Of a stretch of DNA of 5,154 bases, positions 1 through 5,154 are shown piece after piece. The notes beneath the pieces were generated by a model, which had not been told where the DNA came from, searched no databases, and worked only from the letters and a program-made list of their open reading frames with translations. A program made the position numbers and the translations under genes. The stretch is taken from contig JAFGKN010000838.1 in the NCBI GenBank assembly GCA_016928605.1, positions 1 through 5,154 of the forward strand, in the 5' to 3' direction. Every line of letters begins with the position of its first letter. Position 1 is the first letter of the stretch. The DNA is from Planctomycetota bacterium. Lineage in GTDB: Bacteria; Planctomycetota; UBA8108.

Positions 1-69
1 AAGGAGGGTTCGCTTCATTTCCGGCGTTTCTTCTTCCGTCGATGGATACCGCAAGAGGAGACGCGGTCG

Positions 70-264
70 ATGGTAGCACTTGAGGGCGGCCCTGTCTCGA
101 TCCGAAAGGAGACGCGCCGCGGCCTGTCCGAGCCGCAGGGCGGCCGGCGTCGCTCGTACAGCTTCCTAACTCCACAGCGGCCCCACCGGACGGTGGATCG
201 GGCCGCCGCCCGGCCAGGCAGCCCTTGCGGCGCGGCCCGATTTCTGGCATCACCGGGCGCATGA
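70..264 (+). CDS. Possible small ORF, or tail of an upstream gene, coupled to the phospholipase gene
   Basis: The 64-residue product is not recognised. It is rich in Arg, Gly, Ala and Pro, with no signal peptide, membrane segment or known motif. Three things argue for translation. An AGAGGAG ribosome-binding sequence at 54-60 sits 9 bases before the ATG. Codons from about the twelfth to the thirtieth end almost entirely in G or C, like the real genes here. Its TGA overlaps the ATG at 261 as ATGA. Against it, the composition resembles a chance ORF in GC-rich DNA, and several A/T-ending codons occur near both ends. The frame is also open back to base 1, so this could instead be the C-terminal end of a gene starting outside the window. 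The two other forward frames stop at 74-76 and 81-83. Treat as unproven. Confidence 0.25.
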   Translation: MVALEGGPVSIRKETRRGLSEPQGGRRRSYSFLTPQRPHRTVDRAAARPGSPCGAARFLASPGA

Positions 265-1157
265 TCGTCGCTCTCCTGGCCGCCTGCGCCGTCACCTGCC
301 TCATCTGGGAATGCGGAGCGCCTGCCTGGGGCCCGGGCATGCACATCCAGCTGACCCGGAAGCTCCTGACGGCGCTCCGGCGCCGCAAGCTCCTCCGCCC
401 TGACCACGAGATCGTCCTGCGGTACCCCGACTCCTTCCTCTACGGGAACATCGCCGCCGACGTGATCAACTTCAAGGCCTTCGGGGGCATCAAGAACAAC
501 TGCCACAACTGGAACATCCAGGAGCGGCTGGAGGAGGCGGCCGGCAGCGACCACGCGCGCGCCTTCGTCCTGGGATACCTCTGCCACCTGGCGGCCGACC
601 TCGTCGCTCACAACTACTTCGTTCCCTACCACATGGTCTACAACTTCCCCCCGCGCATGCTCGGCCACGCGTACTGGGAGGCCATCGCGGACGCCGAGGT
701 CAGCGACACCGAGTGGCACACGATCGACCGCCTCAAGGAGAGCCGCGTCATCCACGGCTACGACCGCCTGGTGCACGGAGCCGTCAAGCTACGCGTGCTG
801 GGGCTGCGGTCGAACCGTTGGATCTTCAACAACATCCTCCTGGTGAGCTGCCGCCAGAACTGGAGGGACTTCATCCGCAGCCTGCGGGATCAGGCCCTCA
901 AGCACCCCATCGACGCGGAGTACACGTCCCGCTGCCGGCAGCACAGCTACCTGAACATGCTGGCGGTCTTCTACGCGCGCCGCTTTGCCGTCCTGAAGGC
1001 CCGTGATCCCACGGGCCGGCAGGCGATCCGCGGGGCGCGCGTCCTGCGCCGCGAGCTGATGCGCGACTTCGGAGAGAGGCGGAACGCCCGGGACACCGCC
1101 TCGGTCCTGGCCGCCCAGGCCTACGCGCTGCCTTCTCTCCTCCGCGAGCACGGATGA
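261..1157 (+). CDS. Secreted zinc-dependent phospholipase C-like protein (PF00882 type)
   Basis: The 298-residue product looks like an exported metallohydrolase of the zinc-dependent phospholipase C/S1-P1 nuclease fold; the substrate is not known. Residues 1-22 form a short hydrophobic signal peptide ending Ala-Pro-Ala before Trp23. Candidate zinc ligands follow in the family's order: Trp23, His28, Asp67, His82, then His109, Asp113 and His117 in an HLxxDxxxH motif, then His136 and Glu140 in an HxxxE motif. This matches the nine-ligand tri-zinc set of Bacillus cereus PC-PLC (Trp1, His14, Asp55, His69, His118, Asp122, His128, His142, Glu146), although the first spacing is shorter. The C-terminal third is basic and mostly helical in appearance. 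ATG 261 is preferred over an in-frame TTG at 225 because it places the signal peptide at the N terminus, but no good ribosome-binding site precedes it, which fits coupling to the upstream frame. Its stop overlaps the kdsD start as ATGA. Many proteins of this family are uncharacterised, so phospholipase activity is inferred. Confidence 0.85.
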   Translation: MIVALLAACAVTCLIWECGAPAWGPGMHIQLTRKLLTALRRRKLLRPDHEIVLRYPDSFLYGNIAADVINFKAFGGIKNNCHNWNIQERLEEAAGSDHARAFVLGYLCHLAADLVAHNYFVPYHMVYNFPPRMLGHAYWEAIADAEVSDTEWHTIDRLKESRVIHGYDRLVHGAVKLRVLGLRSNRWIFNNILLVSCRQNWRDFIRSLRDQALKHPIDAEYTSRCRQHSYLNMLAVFYARRFAVLKARDPTGRQAIRGARVLRRELMRDFGERRNARDTASVLAAQAYALPSLLREHG

Positions 1158-2293
1158 CGTCTCTCGGCGGCGATCCCACCGCGTTCCCGCAGCGCGGCGG
1201 CCGAGGATCGACGCCGGCAAACCCCGGCCCCAACCGAGCGAAGATGACCATGAGCAACGAGCCTTTTCCCCCCGGCGGCGGCGCGCGGCCGTCTCCCTCC
1301 TCTGCGTCGCGCATCGCGGAGCGGGGCCGCGCGATCCTCGAGCAGGAGGGCAACGCGATCCTCTGCAAGGCGCGGTCCCTGAGCGGCGGGTTCGCCCGCC
1401 TCGTGGAGAGGATCCTCGAGCTGAAGGGGCACGTCGCGATCACAGGCGTGGGGAAGTCGGGCATCATCGGAGAGAAGATCTCGGCGACTCTCTCCTCGAC
1501 GGGAACGCCGTCGTTCTACATCCGCCCCGTGGACGCGCTGCACGGTGATCTGGGGATGATCGGCCCCGGCGATCTGCTGATCGCCATCTCCAACAGCGGG
1601 GAGACGGCCGAGGTCCTCGCCGCGGTCGGCGCGGCCAGCGCTCTCGGCGTGGAGATCGTGGGCTTCACGGGAGCGATGGCCTCCTCGCTGGCCAGGGCAT
1701 CGAGCATCGTCGTCGACACGGGCGTGGAGAGGGAGGCGTGCCCTCTGGGGCTCGCCCCGACGACGTCCACGACCGTGACGCTGGCCGTGGGCGACGCCCT
1801 CGCCATGGTCCTCCTCGAGGAGCGGGGCTTCACGCGCGAGCACTATGCGCGGTTCCACCCGGGAGGAAGCCTCGGCCAGCGCCTGAAGCACAAGGTGCTC
1901 GACATCATGCGCAGCGGGGATCTGGTACCCCGCGTCGACGACACCGACACTCTCGCCGCAGCCCTGCGGGAGATGACGGTGCGGGAGAATATCGGAATCA
2001 CCCTGGTCACGTCGCCGCCGAGCGGCGTCCTGGCGGGGGTCCTGACCGACGGAGACCTCCGCCGCATCCTGATGCGGGCCGGTCCAGACGTCCGGAGCGC
2101 CCTCTCGAGTCCCGTCGGCGGCTTCATGTCCCGCCGGCCGGTCACGATCGAGGCGGAGGCCTCGGCGGCCGAAGCCCTCCAGGCGATGGAGGTCCGCGGC
2201 ATCACCTCCCTGGCCGTGATCAATCACCTGGGGCAGCCCGAGGGGATCATCCACCTCCATGACATCCTCGGCAGGGGGAAGATTGTCCTTTGA
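1154..2293 (+). CDS. kdsD: Arabinose-5-phosphate isomerase, KdsD/KpsF/GutQ family
   Basis: This cytoplasmic enzyme interconverts D-ribulose 5-phosphate and D-arabinose 5-phosphate, the entry step of Kdo synthesis for LPS. The product is up to 379 residues. A SIS sugar-isomerase domain spans about 60-240 and two CBS domains lie at about 248-305 and 320-375. Family landmarks are GVGKSG (98-103), STGTPSF (115-121), LHGDLGM (129-135), SNSGE (146-150), EACPLGLAPT (194-203) and HPGG (235-238). Residues aligned with Lys59, Glu111, Glu152 and His193 of E. coli KdsD are all present as Lys101, Glu153, Glu194 and His235. The start is uncertain. ATG 1154 overlaps the previous stop as ATGA but adds about 30 low-complexity residues. 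In-frame ATGs at 1244 and 1250 would give about 347-349 residues, closer to the 328 of E. coli. No start has a strong ribosome-binding site. The family symbol is firm; choosing kdsD over kpsF or gutQ rests on the absence of capsule or glucitol genes nearby. Confidence 0.95.
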   Translation: MTSLGGDPTAFPQRGGRGSTPANPGPNRAKMTMSNEPFPPGGGARPSPSSASRIAERGRAILEQEGNAILCKARSLSGGFARLVERILELKGHVAITGVGKSGIIGEKISATLSSTGTPSFYIRPVDALHGDLGMIGPGDLLIAISNSGETAEVLAAVGAASALGVEIVGFTGAMASSLARASSIVVDTGVEREACPLGLAPTTSTTVTLAVGDALAMVLLEERGFTREHYARFHPGGSLGQRLKHKVLDIMRSGDLVPRVDDTDTLAAALREMTVRENIGITLVTSPPSGVLAGVLTDGDLRRILMRAGPDVRSALSSPVGGFMSRRPVTIEAEASAAEALQAMEVRGITSLAVINHLGQPEGIIHLHDILGRGKIVL

Positions 2294-2317
2294 GGTCCGG
2301 CCCCGCCTGCGTATAAT
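2290..2317 (+). promoter_or_regulatory. Sigma70-type promoter for rpmH
   Basis: A perfect TATAAT lies at 2312-2317. TTGAGG at 2290-2295 matches the first four bases of the TTGACA consensus, with a 16-base spacer. The -35 element includes the kdsD stop codon. Transcription would start near 2324, giving a leader of about 40 bases before the rpmH ATG at 2366. In DNA this GC-rich an exact TATAAT with a good -35 is unlikely by chance, and a dedicated promoter suits a highly expressed ribosomal protein gene. Confidence 0.7.
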
Positions 2318-2365
2318 CCCGCGTTTTCCCTCATCGCAGAATCTTCGCAGCGATCGAGCTCAGCC

Positions 2366-2509
2366 ATGCACACCAGGATACGAAAGAGCAACGTCAAGCG
2401 GGACAAACGGGGCTTCCGTTACCGCATGAAGACCCGCGGCGGGCGCAGGATCATCAGCGGGCGGCGGAGGATCGGCCGCAAGCTGCCAGGCTTCAAGAAG
2501 ATGCGCTGA
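2366..2509 (+). CDS. rpmH: 50S ribosomal protein bL34
   Basis: A 47-residue, extremely basic protein of the large ribosomal subunit. From Gly16 it aligns without gaps to E. coli bL34: GFRYRM matches GFRARM, followed by a Thr, then GGRR (25-28), an Arg cluster RRR (33-35) and GRK (37-39). The length is typical (44-52 residues), but the N terminus is one residue short against E. coli, and the C terminus (LPGFKKMR) differs from the usual LTVS-type ending. The gene lies 72 bases after kdsD behind its own promoter. No strong Shine-Dalgarno precedes the ATG; the best is a GAG about 8 bases upstream. In most bacteria rpmH is followed by rnpA, yidD and yidC; here a non-coding gap and a convergent gene follow instead. 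A second bL34 copy elsewhere in the genome cannot be excluded. Confidence 0.87.
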   Translation: MHTRIRKSNVKRDKRGFRYRMKTRGGRRIISGRRRIGRKLPGFKKMR

Positions 2510-2582
2510 GGGCCCTCCTGCGGCCGCAGGCGCTCCCCGCCGTTCCCGCCGGGCCCGGATCCCGCCGGCCTCTCTCCAAACG

Positions 2583-2608
2583 AAGAGCCGGCCCGAAGGC
2601 CGGCTCTT
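2583..2608. terminator. Convergent-gene hairpin terminator with UUCG loop
   Basis: An 11-bp perfect inverted repeat (AAGAGCCGGCC and its complement) surrounds a 4-base loop. Read on the minus strand the loop is C(UUCG)G, the exceptionally stable tetraloop common in bacterial terminators, and the stem runs into a modest T-rich stretch (CTCTTCGTTTGG). On the plus strand the loop is CGAA and no T-run follows. It lies 58 bases beyond the actin stop and 73 bases beyond the rpmH stop, between convergent genes. It is best read as the actin-side terminator, possibly acting both ways. Confidence 0.75.
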
Positions 2609-2635
2609 GTCGATCGTATTCGAAGCTCTGTCGGT

Positions 2636-2673
2636 GCAGAGGGGCTCTTACATGGCAGAGGGGCTCTTACATG
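2636..2673. repeat. 19-bp perfect tandem duplication across the actin stop codon
   Basis: GCAGAGGGGCTCTTACATG occurs at 2636-2654 and again at 2655-2673 with no mismatch, and the base after each copy is G. The second copy carries the final Met codon and TAA of the minus-strand actin gene. The first lies just downstream of that stop. The unit is not a multiple of three, so it duplicates the gene end without extending the protein. Confidence 0.9.
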
Positions 2674-3785
2674 GGAACCTGCCACTGATCGTCCCGGACG
2701 TTCTGGGCGATCCGCAGCGCGCCGCGGGCCACCAGTCGCTTGTGGTCGGCGGGGACGATGGTGCGGGCGCAGTCGTAGTCATCCTCGCGGAGGAGCTTCT
2801 CGACCCGGTCGCACAGGCCGTGGATCTGCGACCCGCCGCCGGTGATGATGATGTTCTTCATGACGTTCGCGCAGGAGTCCGAATCGCAGTGCGCGAGCAG
2901 CTCCTTGATGCCCTCGACGACGACCGGCACGAGCTGGTCGCACGCGTCGCGGATGATGTCGCTGAAATCGAGCATCCTCGGACGGCCGTCGACGTAGACC
3001 TTCACGCTGGCGTCGCGCGGATAGCCGGAGACGAACGAGTGCTGCTCCTTGATCTTGCGCACGGTCACCTGGGTGAGCTTGACATCCGGGAAGCGCTTCT
3101 GGATGTTCCTGTTGATCAGATCGTCGACGCAGTCGCCGGCCTTGTTGATGCTGATCAGGTCTTCCGATGTGGGGAAGTAGCCGCGCACGAGACAGAGGTC
3201 CGTCGTGCCTGCGCCGATGTCGACGATGAGGGAGTGCTTCGTCGGATCCGACTGCATCCCCTTGCGGAGGAACGCCTCGTCATCCCGAAGCCCCATGGCG
3301 GCCAGGAACGGCTCGGGAACGATCAGCAGCCGGTCGAGGAAGCTGCCCATGACGCTGCGAACCCTCTTCAGCTTCTCCTCCGAGGCGTTCGCGGGCGAGC
3401 CGACCACACCCGCGATCTCGTAGGCGAAGTCCGGATCGACGAGGTGGCGCAGGTGGCGAGTGAAGATGCGGCACGTCTCCTTGTCCTCGATGAATCCCTC
3501 CCGGAGGGGCCACTTGAGGTCCATGTGGAGGCGATAGTTGATCGCCTCCTCTCCGAAGAGGTGCTCGGCGTCGCTGGGGATGATGCCGGGGAGGATCCCC
3601 GGCTTCGGGAATCCCACCACGGTCGTGATCAGGTCCTGGGGCAGCGGATGGGGCTGTCCTTCGACGGCAGCCGCCAGCACCGACGTGTTGGTCCCCAGGT
3701 CGATCCCCAGGTGGATGGTGCTGGTCTGGATGATCGTCACGCTCTTCGGACTGTCCAGAGCGCTGGTCTTTTCGTTGAGATCCAT
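2667..3785 (-). CDS. MamK/MreB-family bacterial actin-like ATPase, closest to MamK
   Basis: A 372-residue cytoskeletal ATPase expected to form cytoplasmic filaments. Actin-fold motifs in order: phosphate-1 loop GIDLGTNTS (27-35), PEPF (157-160) with Glu158 at the catalytic Glu143 of Magnetospirillum MamK, phosphate-2 loop VDIGAGTTD (188-196), connect/adenosine segments KAGDCVDD (215-222) and KEQHSFV (246-252), and TGGGSQIHGL (315-324). Recalled MamK sequence matches best at DLKWPLREG (DLRYPLQDG), in the GAGTTD-to-KEQ block and at RGALRIAQ (RGALRLAE). Differences are a 24-residue hydrophilic N-terminal extension and an extra stretch of about 15 residues near 167-184. ATG 3785 has GAGAGG at 3795-3800, 9 bases upstream. 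The gene follows the STAS gene after a 118-base gap in which no clear promoter was found. No magnetosome genes are visible. A plasmid ParM/AlfA-type role is less likely given the MamK-like motifs and the lack of a partner DNA-binding gene or centromere repeats. Confidence 0.88.
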   Translation of the reverse strand: MDLNEKTSALDSPKSVTIIQTSTIHLGIDLGTNTSVLAAAVEGQPHPLPQDLITTVVGFPKPGILPGIIPSDAEHLFGEEAINYRLHMDLKWPLREGFIEDKETCRIFTRHLRHLVDPDFAYEIAGVVGSPANASEEKLKRVRSVMGSFLDRLLIVPEPFLAAMGLRDDEAFLRKGMQSDPTKHSLIVDIGAGTTDLCLVRGYFPTSEDLISINKAGDCVDDLINRNIQKRFPDVKLTQVTVRKIKEQHSFVSGYPRDASVKVYVDGRPRMLDFSDIIRDACDQLVPVVVEGIKELLAHCDSDSCANVMKNIIITGGGSQIHGLCDRVEKLLREDDYDCARTIVPADHKRLVARGALRIAQNVRDDQWQVPM

Positions 3786-3892
3786 GGAAGTCTGCCTCTC
3801 TGAGTGATGGGTTGCTGTCTTGGCGAGTCTGTTCTCGGGTCGATCCGATACGCTGGCGAGGGACTGGTTGATAGAAAAGAGAGAAACGCTCT

Positions 3893-3908
3893 GGTGAGTG
3901 GGCTCACC
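3893..3908 (-). terminator. Weak candidate terminator of the STAS gene
   Basis: A 6-bp perfect inverted repeat, GGTGAG and CTCACC with a 4-base loop, covers the STAS stop codon. On the minus strand a pyrimidine-rich, partly T-rich run (GTTTCTCTCTTTTC) follows about 5 bases later. The stem is short and the T-run is interrupted, so readthrough into the actin gene is likely even if it works. Confidence 0.25.
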
Positions 3909-4554
3909 CGGCGCCGATCGCGCGGCAGCCGCTTTCCGCGAGAGCGGCGGGGGATGGGATCTTTCCGCCGCTCCGCCGGCGCTCGGCGGGCGGGGAGCGG
4001 CACATCTGACGAAACTCGACGATCTGCGGCGGAGGGCGGCTCCAGACCGTCTCGCCTTCGCTCTCGAGGTAGGCTGCCTCCTCGTCGAGATCGACGGCGA
4101 ACTCTTCGCGCGGCCGGCTCCTGAGCTCGACCTTCCGCAGGTCGGCGGGTACCACGCCGAACTGGCGGAAGAAGAGTCCCCAGGCGGAGGGATCGTCCGC
4201 GAAGCTCGTCAGGAAGGTCTGGCGCGCCGCTCGCAGCGAAGGAAACAGCGCGACGGGCGCCGGGTGCTCGAGCCGCGTGATCCATCGACGCACGGCGGGA
4301 CCGGGTCCCACGAGCTGCACCCTCACCCTCGAGGCGAGATCCCTCAGCCTCGAGAGAATCGTGCAGAAGCTCGCGCCGTCGATCTGCACCAGGTCCCGGA
4401 AATCGACGAGCAAGGTCTTCGGGCGCAGCCGCCGCACCCGCTCCTCGATCTGACGGACAGCCGCCGAGCCCGCCGCCAGACAGCGGTCGGACTCGGCCCG
4501 TCCTTCTAGGCTCAGAATCAGTATGCCAGGCTTGTTCTGGATGAAGAGTCGCAT
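3904..4554 (-). CDS. STAS-domain protein with long C-terminal extension
   Basis: A 216-residue cytoplasmic protein. Residues 1-110 look like a STAS domain (anti-sigma-factor-antagonist/SpoIIAA-like): a first strand ending ILILSLEGRAES (11-22), helix 23-42, the central strand LLVDFRDLVQIDGAS (48-62), helix 63-76, strand VRVQLVGPG (77-85), then helix and strand up to VALF (101-104). These proteins usually bind anti-sigma kinases or act as regulatory docking modules. In SpoIIAA the switch serine is the second Ser of DSSG; here the motif is DGAS (59-62), putting Ala61 there with Ser62 next, so classic phospho-switching may be lost. Residues 112-216 are not recognised; they include an acidic segment (near 150-168), then a Pro/Arg/Ser-rich tail. 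ATG 4554 is the only start codon after the in-frame TGA just upstream (4623-4625), with a weak GAGAG close to it. No kinase or sigma gene is adjacent. The following codirectional gene is the MamK-like actin. Confidence 0.75.
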   Translation of the reverse strand: MRLFIQNKPGILILSLEGRAESDRCLAAGSAAVRQIEERVRRLRPKTLLVDFRDLVQIDGASFCTILSRLRDLASRVRVQLVGPGPAVRRWITRLEHPAPVALFPSLRAARQTFLTSFADDPSAWGLFFRQFGVVPADLRKVELRSRPREEFAVDLDEEAAYLESEGETVWSRPPPQIVEFRQMCRSPPAERRRSGGKIPSPAALAESGCRAIGAG

Positions 4555-5154
4555 GGCTCTCGTGCTCGGAACCTCGCTCGAGCCCCCTCGCGAGGCGTCT
4601 CGGAGGGGCCGCCCGGGAGGTCATCTCGAATCGGCTCGGAGGGACCTCCCGGCATCAATCGTTCCCGATCCGTCGCCCGCGGAGGTTTCACCCCGCTCTC
4701 GCCGCACCGGCGGCGCCCGCCGGCCCCGCGGCGGCCCGCCCGGAAGGTGCCACAGAGGACGCGAGGCAAGAGGCTTCGCCAGGCGCGCGGGCGCCCACAA
4801 GAGTCTCTCCAGAGCAGAGTTGGGGGCGTTCTCCCCTACTCGGCGGGCTGGCGCCCGCCCTGGTCCTCCTGCTGGCCCGCGGGGAGGGAAACCACGGGAA
4901 GGAGCTCCTGATCCGCCTCCGTCGGCGGACGGCCTGTGGCCGCTCCCCCGGCTGGAACAGGCCGCCGGCCCGCGACGGAACCTGCTCCCCGGCGAGAAAC
5001 TGTCCAGGAATGAAGCAGGCTGGAGCCCCGGCGGAACCTCGGAGCACGCCTTCGATCTCTGGGCGGGCGCGCGCGGGAGTCCCCGGAAGCCGAAGCCCGG
5101 CTCGCTGCGCGGGAGACCGGAGGGGCGAGCGGCCGCGCGATCACTCCTCGCGGC
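4555..5154. other. Right end of window: no convincing gene
   Basis: About 600 very GC-rich bases in which several frames are open at once. On the minus strand, one frame is open from the window edge to TAG at 4836-4838; its last 30 residues (TEADQELLPVVSLPAGQQ and onward) have protein-like codons, but its middle is Arg/Ser-rich noise. A second minus frame, from a GTG at 5047, contains a plausible stretch (FIPGQFLAGEQVPSRAGGLF). A plus frame is open from about 4700 to the window edge without an ATG or GTG; the first possible start is TTG 4820. These contradict one another and none shows a known domain. The base-4555 end is the STAS upstream region with the repeat cluster at 4599-4652. The right end may cut a gene. 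Confidence 0.4.
4599..4652. repeat. Imperfect 18-bp direct repeats containing a 9-bp inverted repeat, upstream of the STAS gene
   Basis: CTCGGAGGGGCCGCCCGG (4599-4616) recurs as CTCGGAGGGACCTCCCGG (4635-4652), 16 of 18 bases identical, starts 36 bases apart. Overlapping these, CCGGGAGGT (4613-4621) and ACCTCCCGG (4644-4652) form a perfect inverted repeat with a 22-base spacer. A separate 10-bp palindrome, CCTCGCGAGG, lies at 4586-4595. All are 32-98 bases upstream of the STAS ATG, where an operator or leader structure would sit. Such patterns also arise by chance in GC-rich DNA. Confidence 0.45.

Noticed and set aside
1..7. AAGGAGG, a perfect Shine-Dalgarno sequence at the window edge
   Set aside because: No ATG, GTG or TTG lies at a usable distance downstream, so it does not mark a start.
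15..776. 253-codon minus-strand open frame across the phospholipase start
   Set aside because: Val/Ala/Asp-rich antisense shadow; the plus frame carries a signal peptide and the full set of zinc ligands.
1121..2260. 379-codon minus-strand open frame opposite kdsD
   Set aside because: Low-complexity Arg/Asp/Gly-rich translation antisense to an unmistakable KdsD with conserved catalytic residues.
2517..2530. CCTGCGGCCGCAGG palindrome 8 bases after the rpmH stop, considered as the rpmH terminator
   Set aside because: The hairpin would have only a 5-bp stem and no T-run; the stronger hairpin at 2583-2608 is the better candidate.
2607..3803. 398-codon plus-strand open frame opposite the actin gene, longer than the actin gene itself
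   Set aside because: Its Asp/Val/Leu/Arg-rich translation has no recognisable motif, while the minus strand carries every actin nucleotide-binding motif in order. It is an antisense shadow caused by G/C-ending codons.
3786..3903. Possible separate promoter for the actin gene
   Set aside because: The minus strand has T-rich and TATC-containing stretches but no -35/-10 pair near consensus with acceptable spacing.
4518..4769. 83-codon minus-strand open frame overlapping the STAS start, with a repeated PGGPSE motif
   Set aside because: The peptide repeat is just the translation of the 18-bp DNA repeat; the frame differs from STAS and the rest is Arg/Gly-rich noise.
1..5154. CRISPR array, tRNA, rRNA or insertion sequence
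   Set aside because: No regularly spaced repeats, tRNA cloverleaf, rRNA segment, transposase or terminal inverted repeats were seen on reading both strands.

Overview
The window is a GC-rich bacterial chromosome segment (by eye about two-thirds G+C or more, with strong G/C bias at third codon positions of the clear genes). A KdsD-type arabinose-5-phosphate isomerase points to a Gram-negative cell that makes Kdo-containing LPS. The combination of high GC, a secreted zinc-dependent phospholipase C-like protein and a MamK-like actin would fit Acidobacteriota or another deep, formerly 'deltaproteobacterial' lineage. That placement is a guess; no marker here fixes the phylum.

Layout. The left half reads rightward: a doubtful small ORF or upstream gene tail (to 264), a secreted PF00882-type zinc phospholipase C-like protein (261-1157), kdsD (1154-2293), and a very short ribosomal protein bL34 gene, rpmH (2366-2509). 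The first three are chained by ATGA overlaps, so they look like one translationally coupled unit. rpmH has its own consensus-like sigma70 promoter laid over the kdsD stop codon. The right half reads leftward: a STAS-domain protein (4554-3904) followed by a MamK/MreB-family bacterial actin (3785-2667). The two blocks converge on a UUCG-loop hairpin (2583-2608) that probably ends transcription from the actin side and perhaps from both sides. The last 600 bases (4555-5154) hold a repeat cluster upstream of the STAS gene and several mutually contradictory open frames, none convincing.

How it fits together. KdsD supplies the first committed intermediate for Kdo. The phospholipase-like protein is predicted to be exported and to carry a full set of zinc ligands. 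bL34 is a housekeeping ribosomal protein found here away from its usual partner rnpA. The actin is most like MamK, the filament that positions magnetosomes, but no magnetosome gene is visible beside it. Its only codirectional neighbour is a STAS protein that lacks a phosphorylatable residue at the usual site. The STAS-actin pair is the least ordinary part of the window, and its function is unknown from sequence alone.
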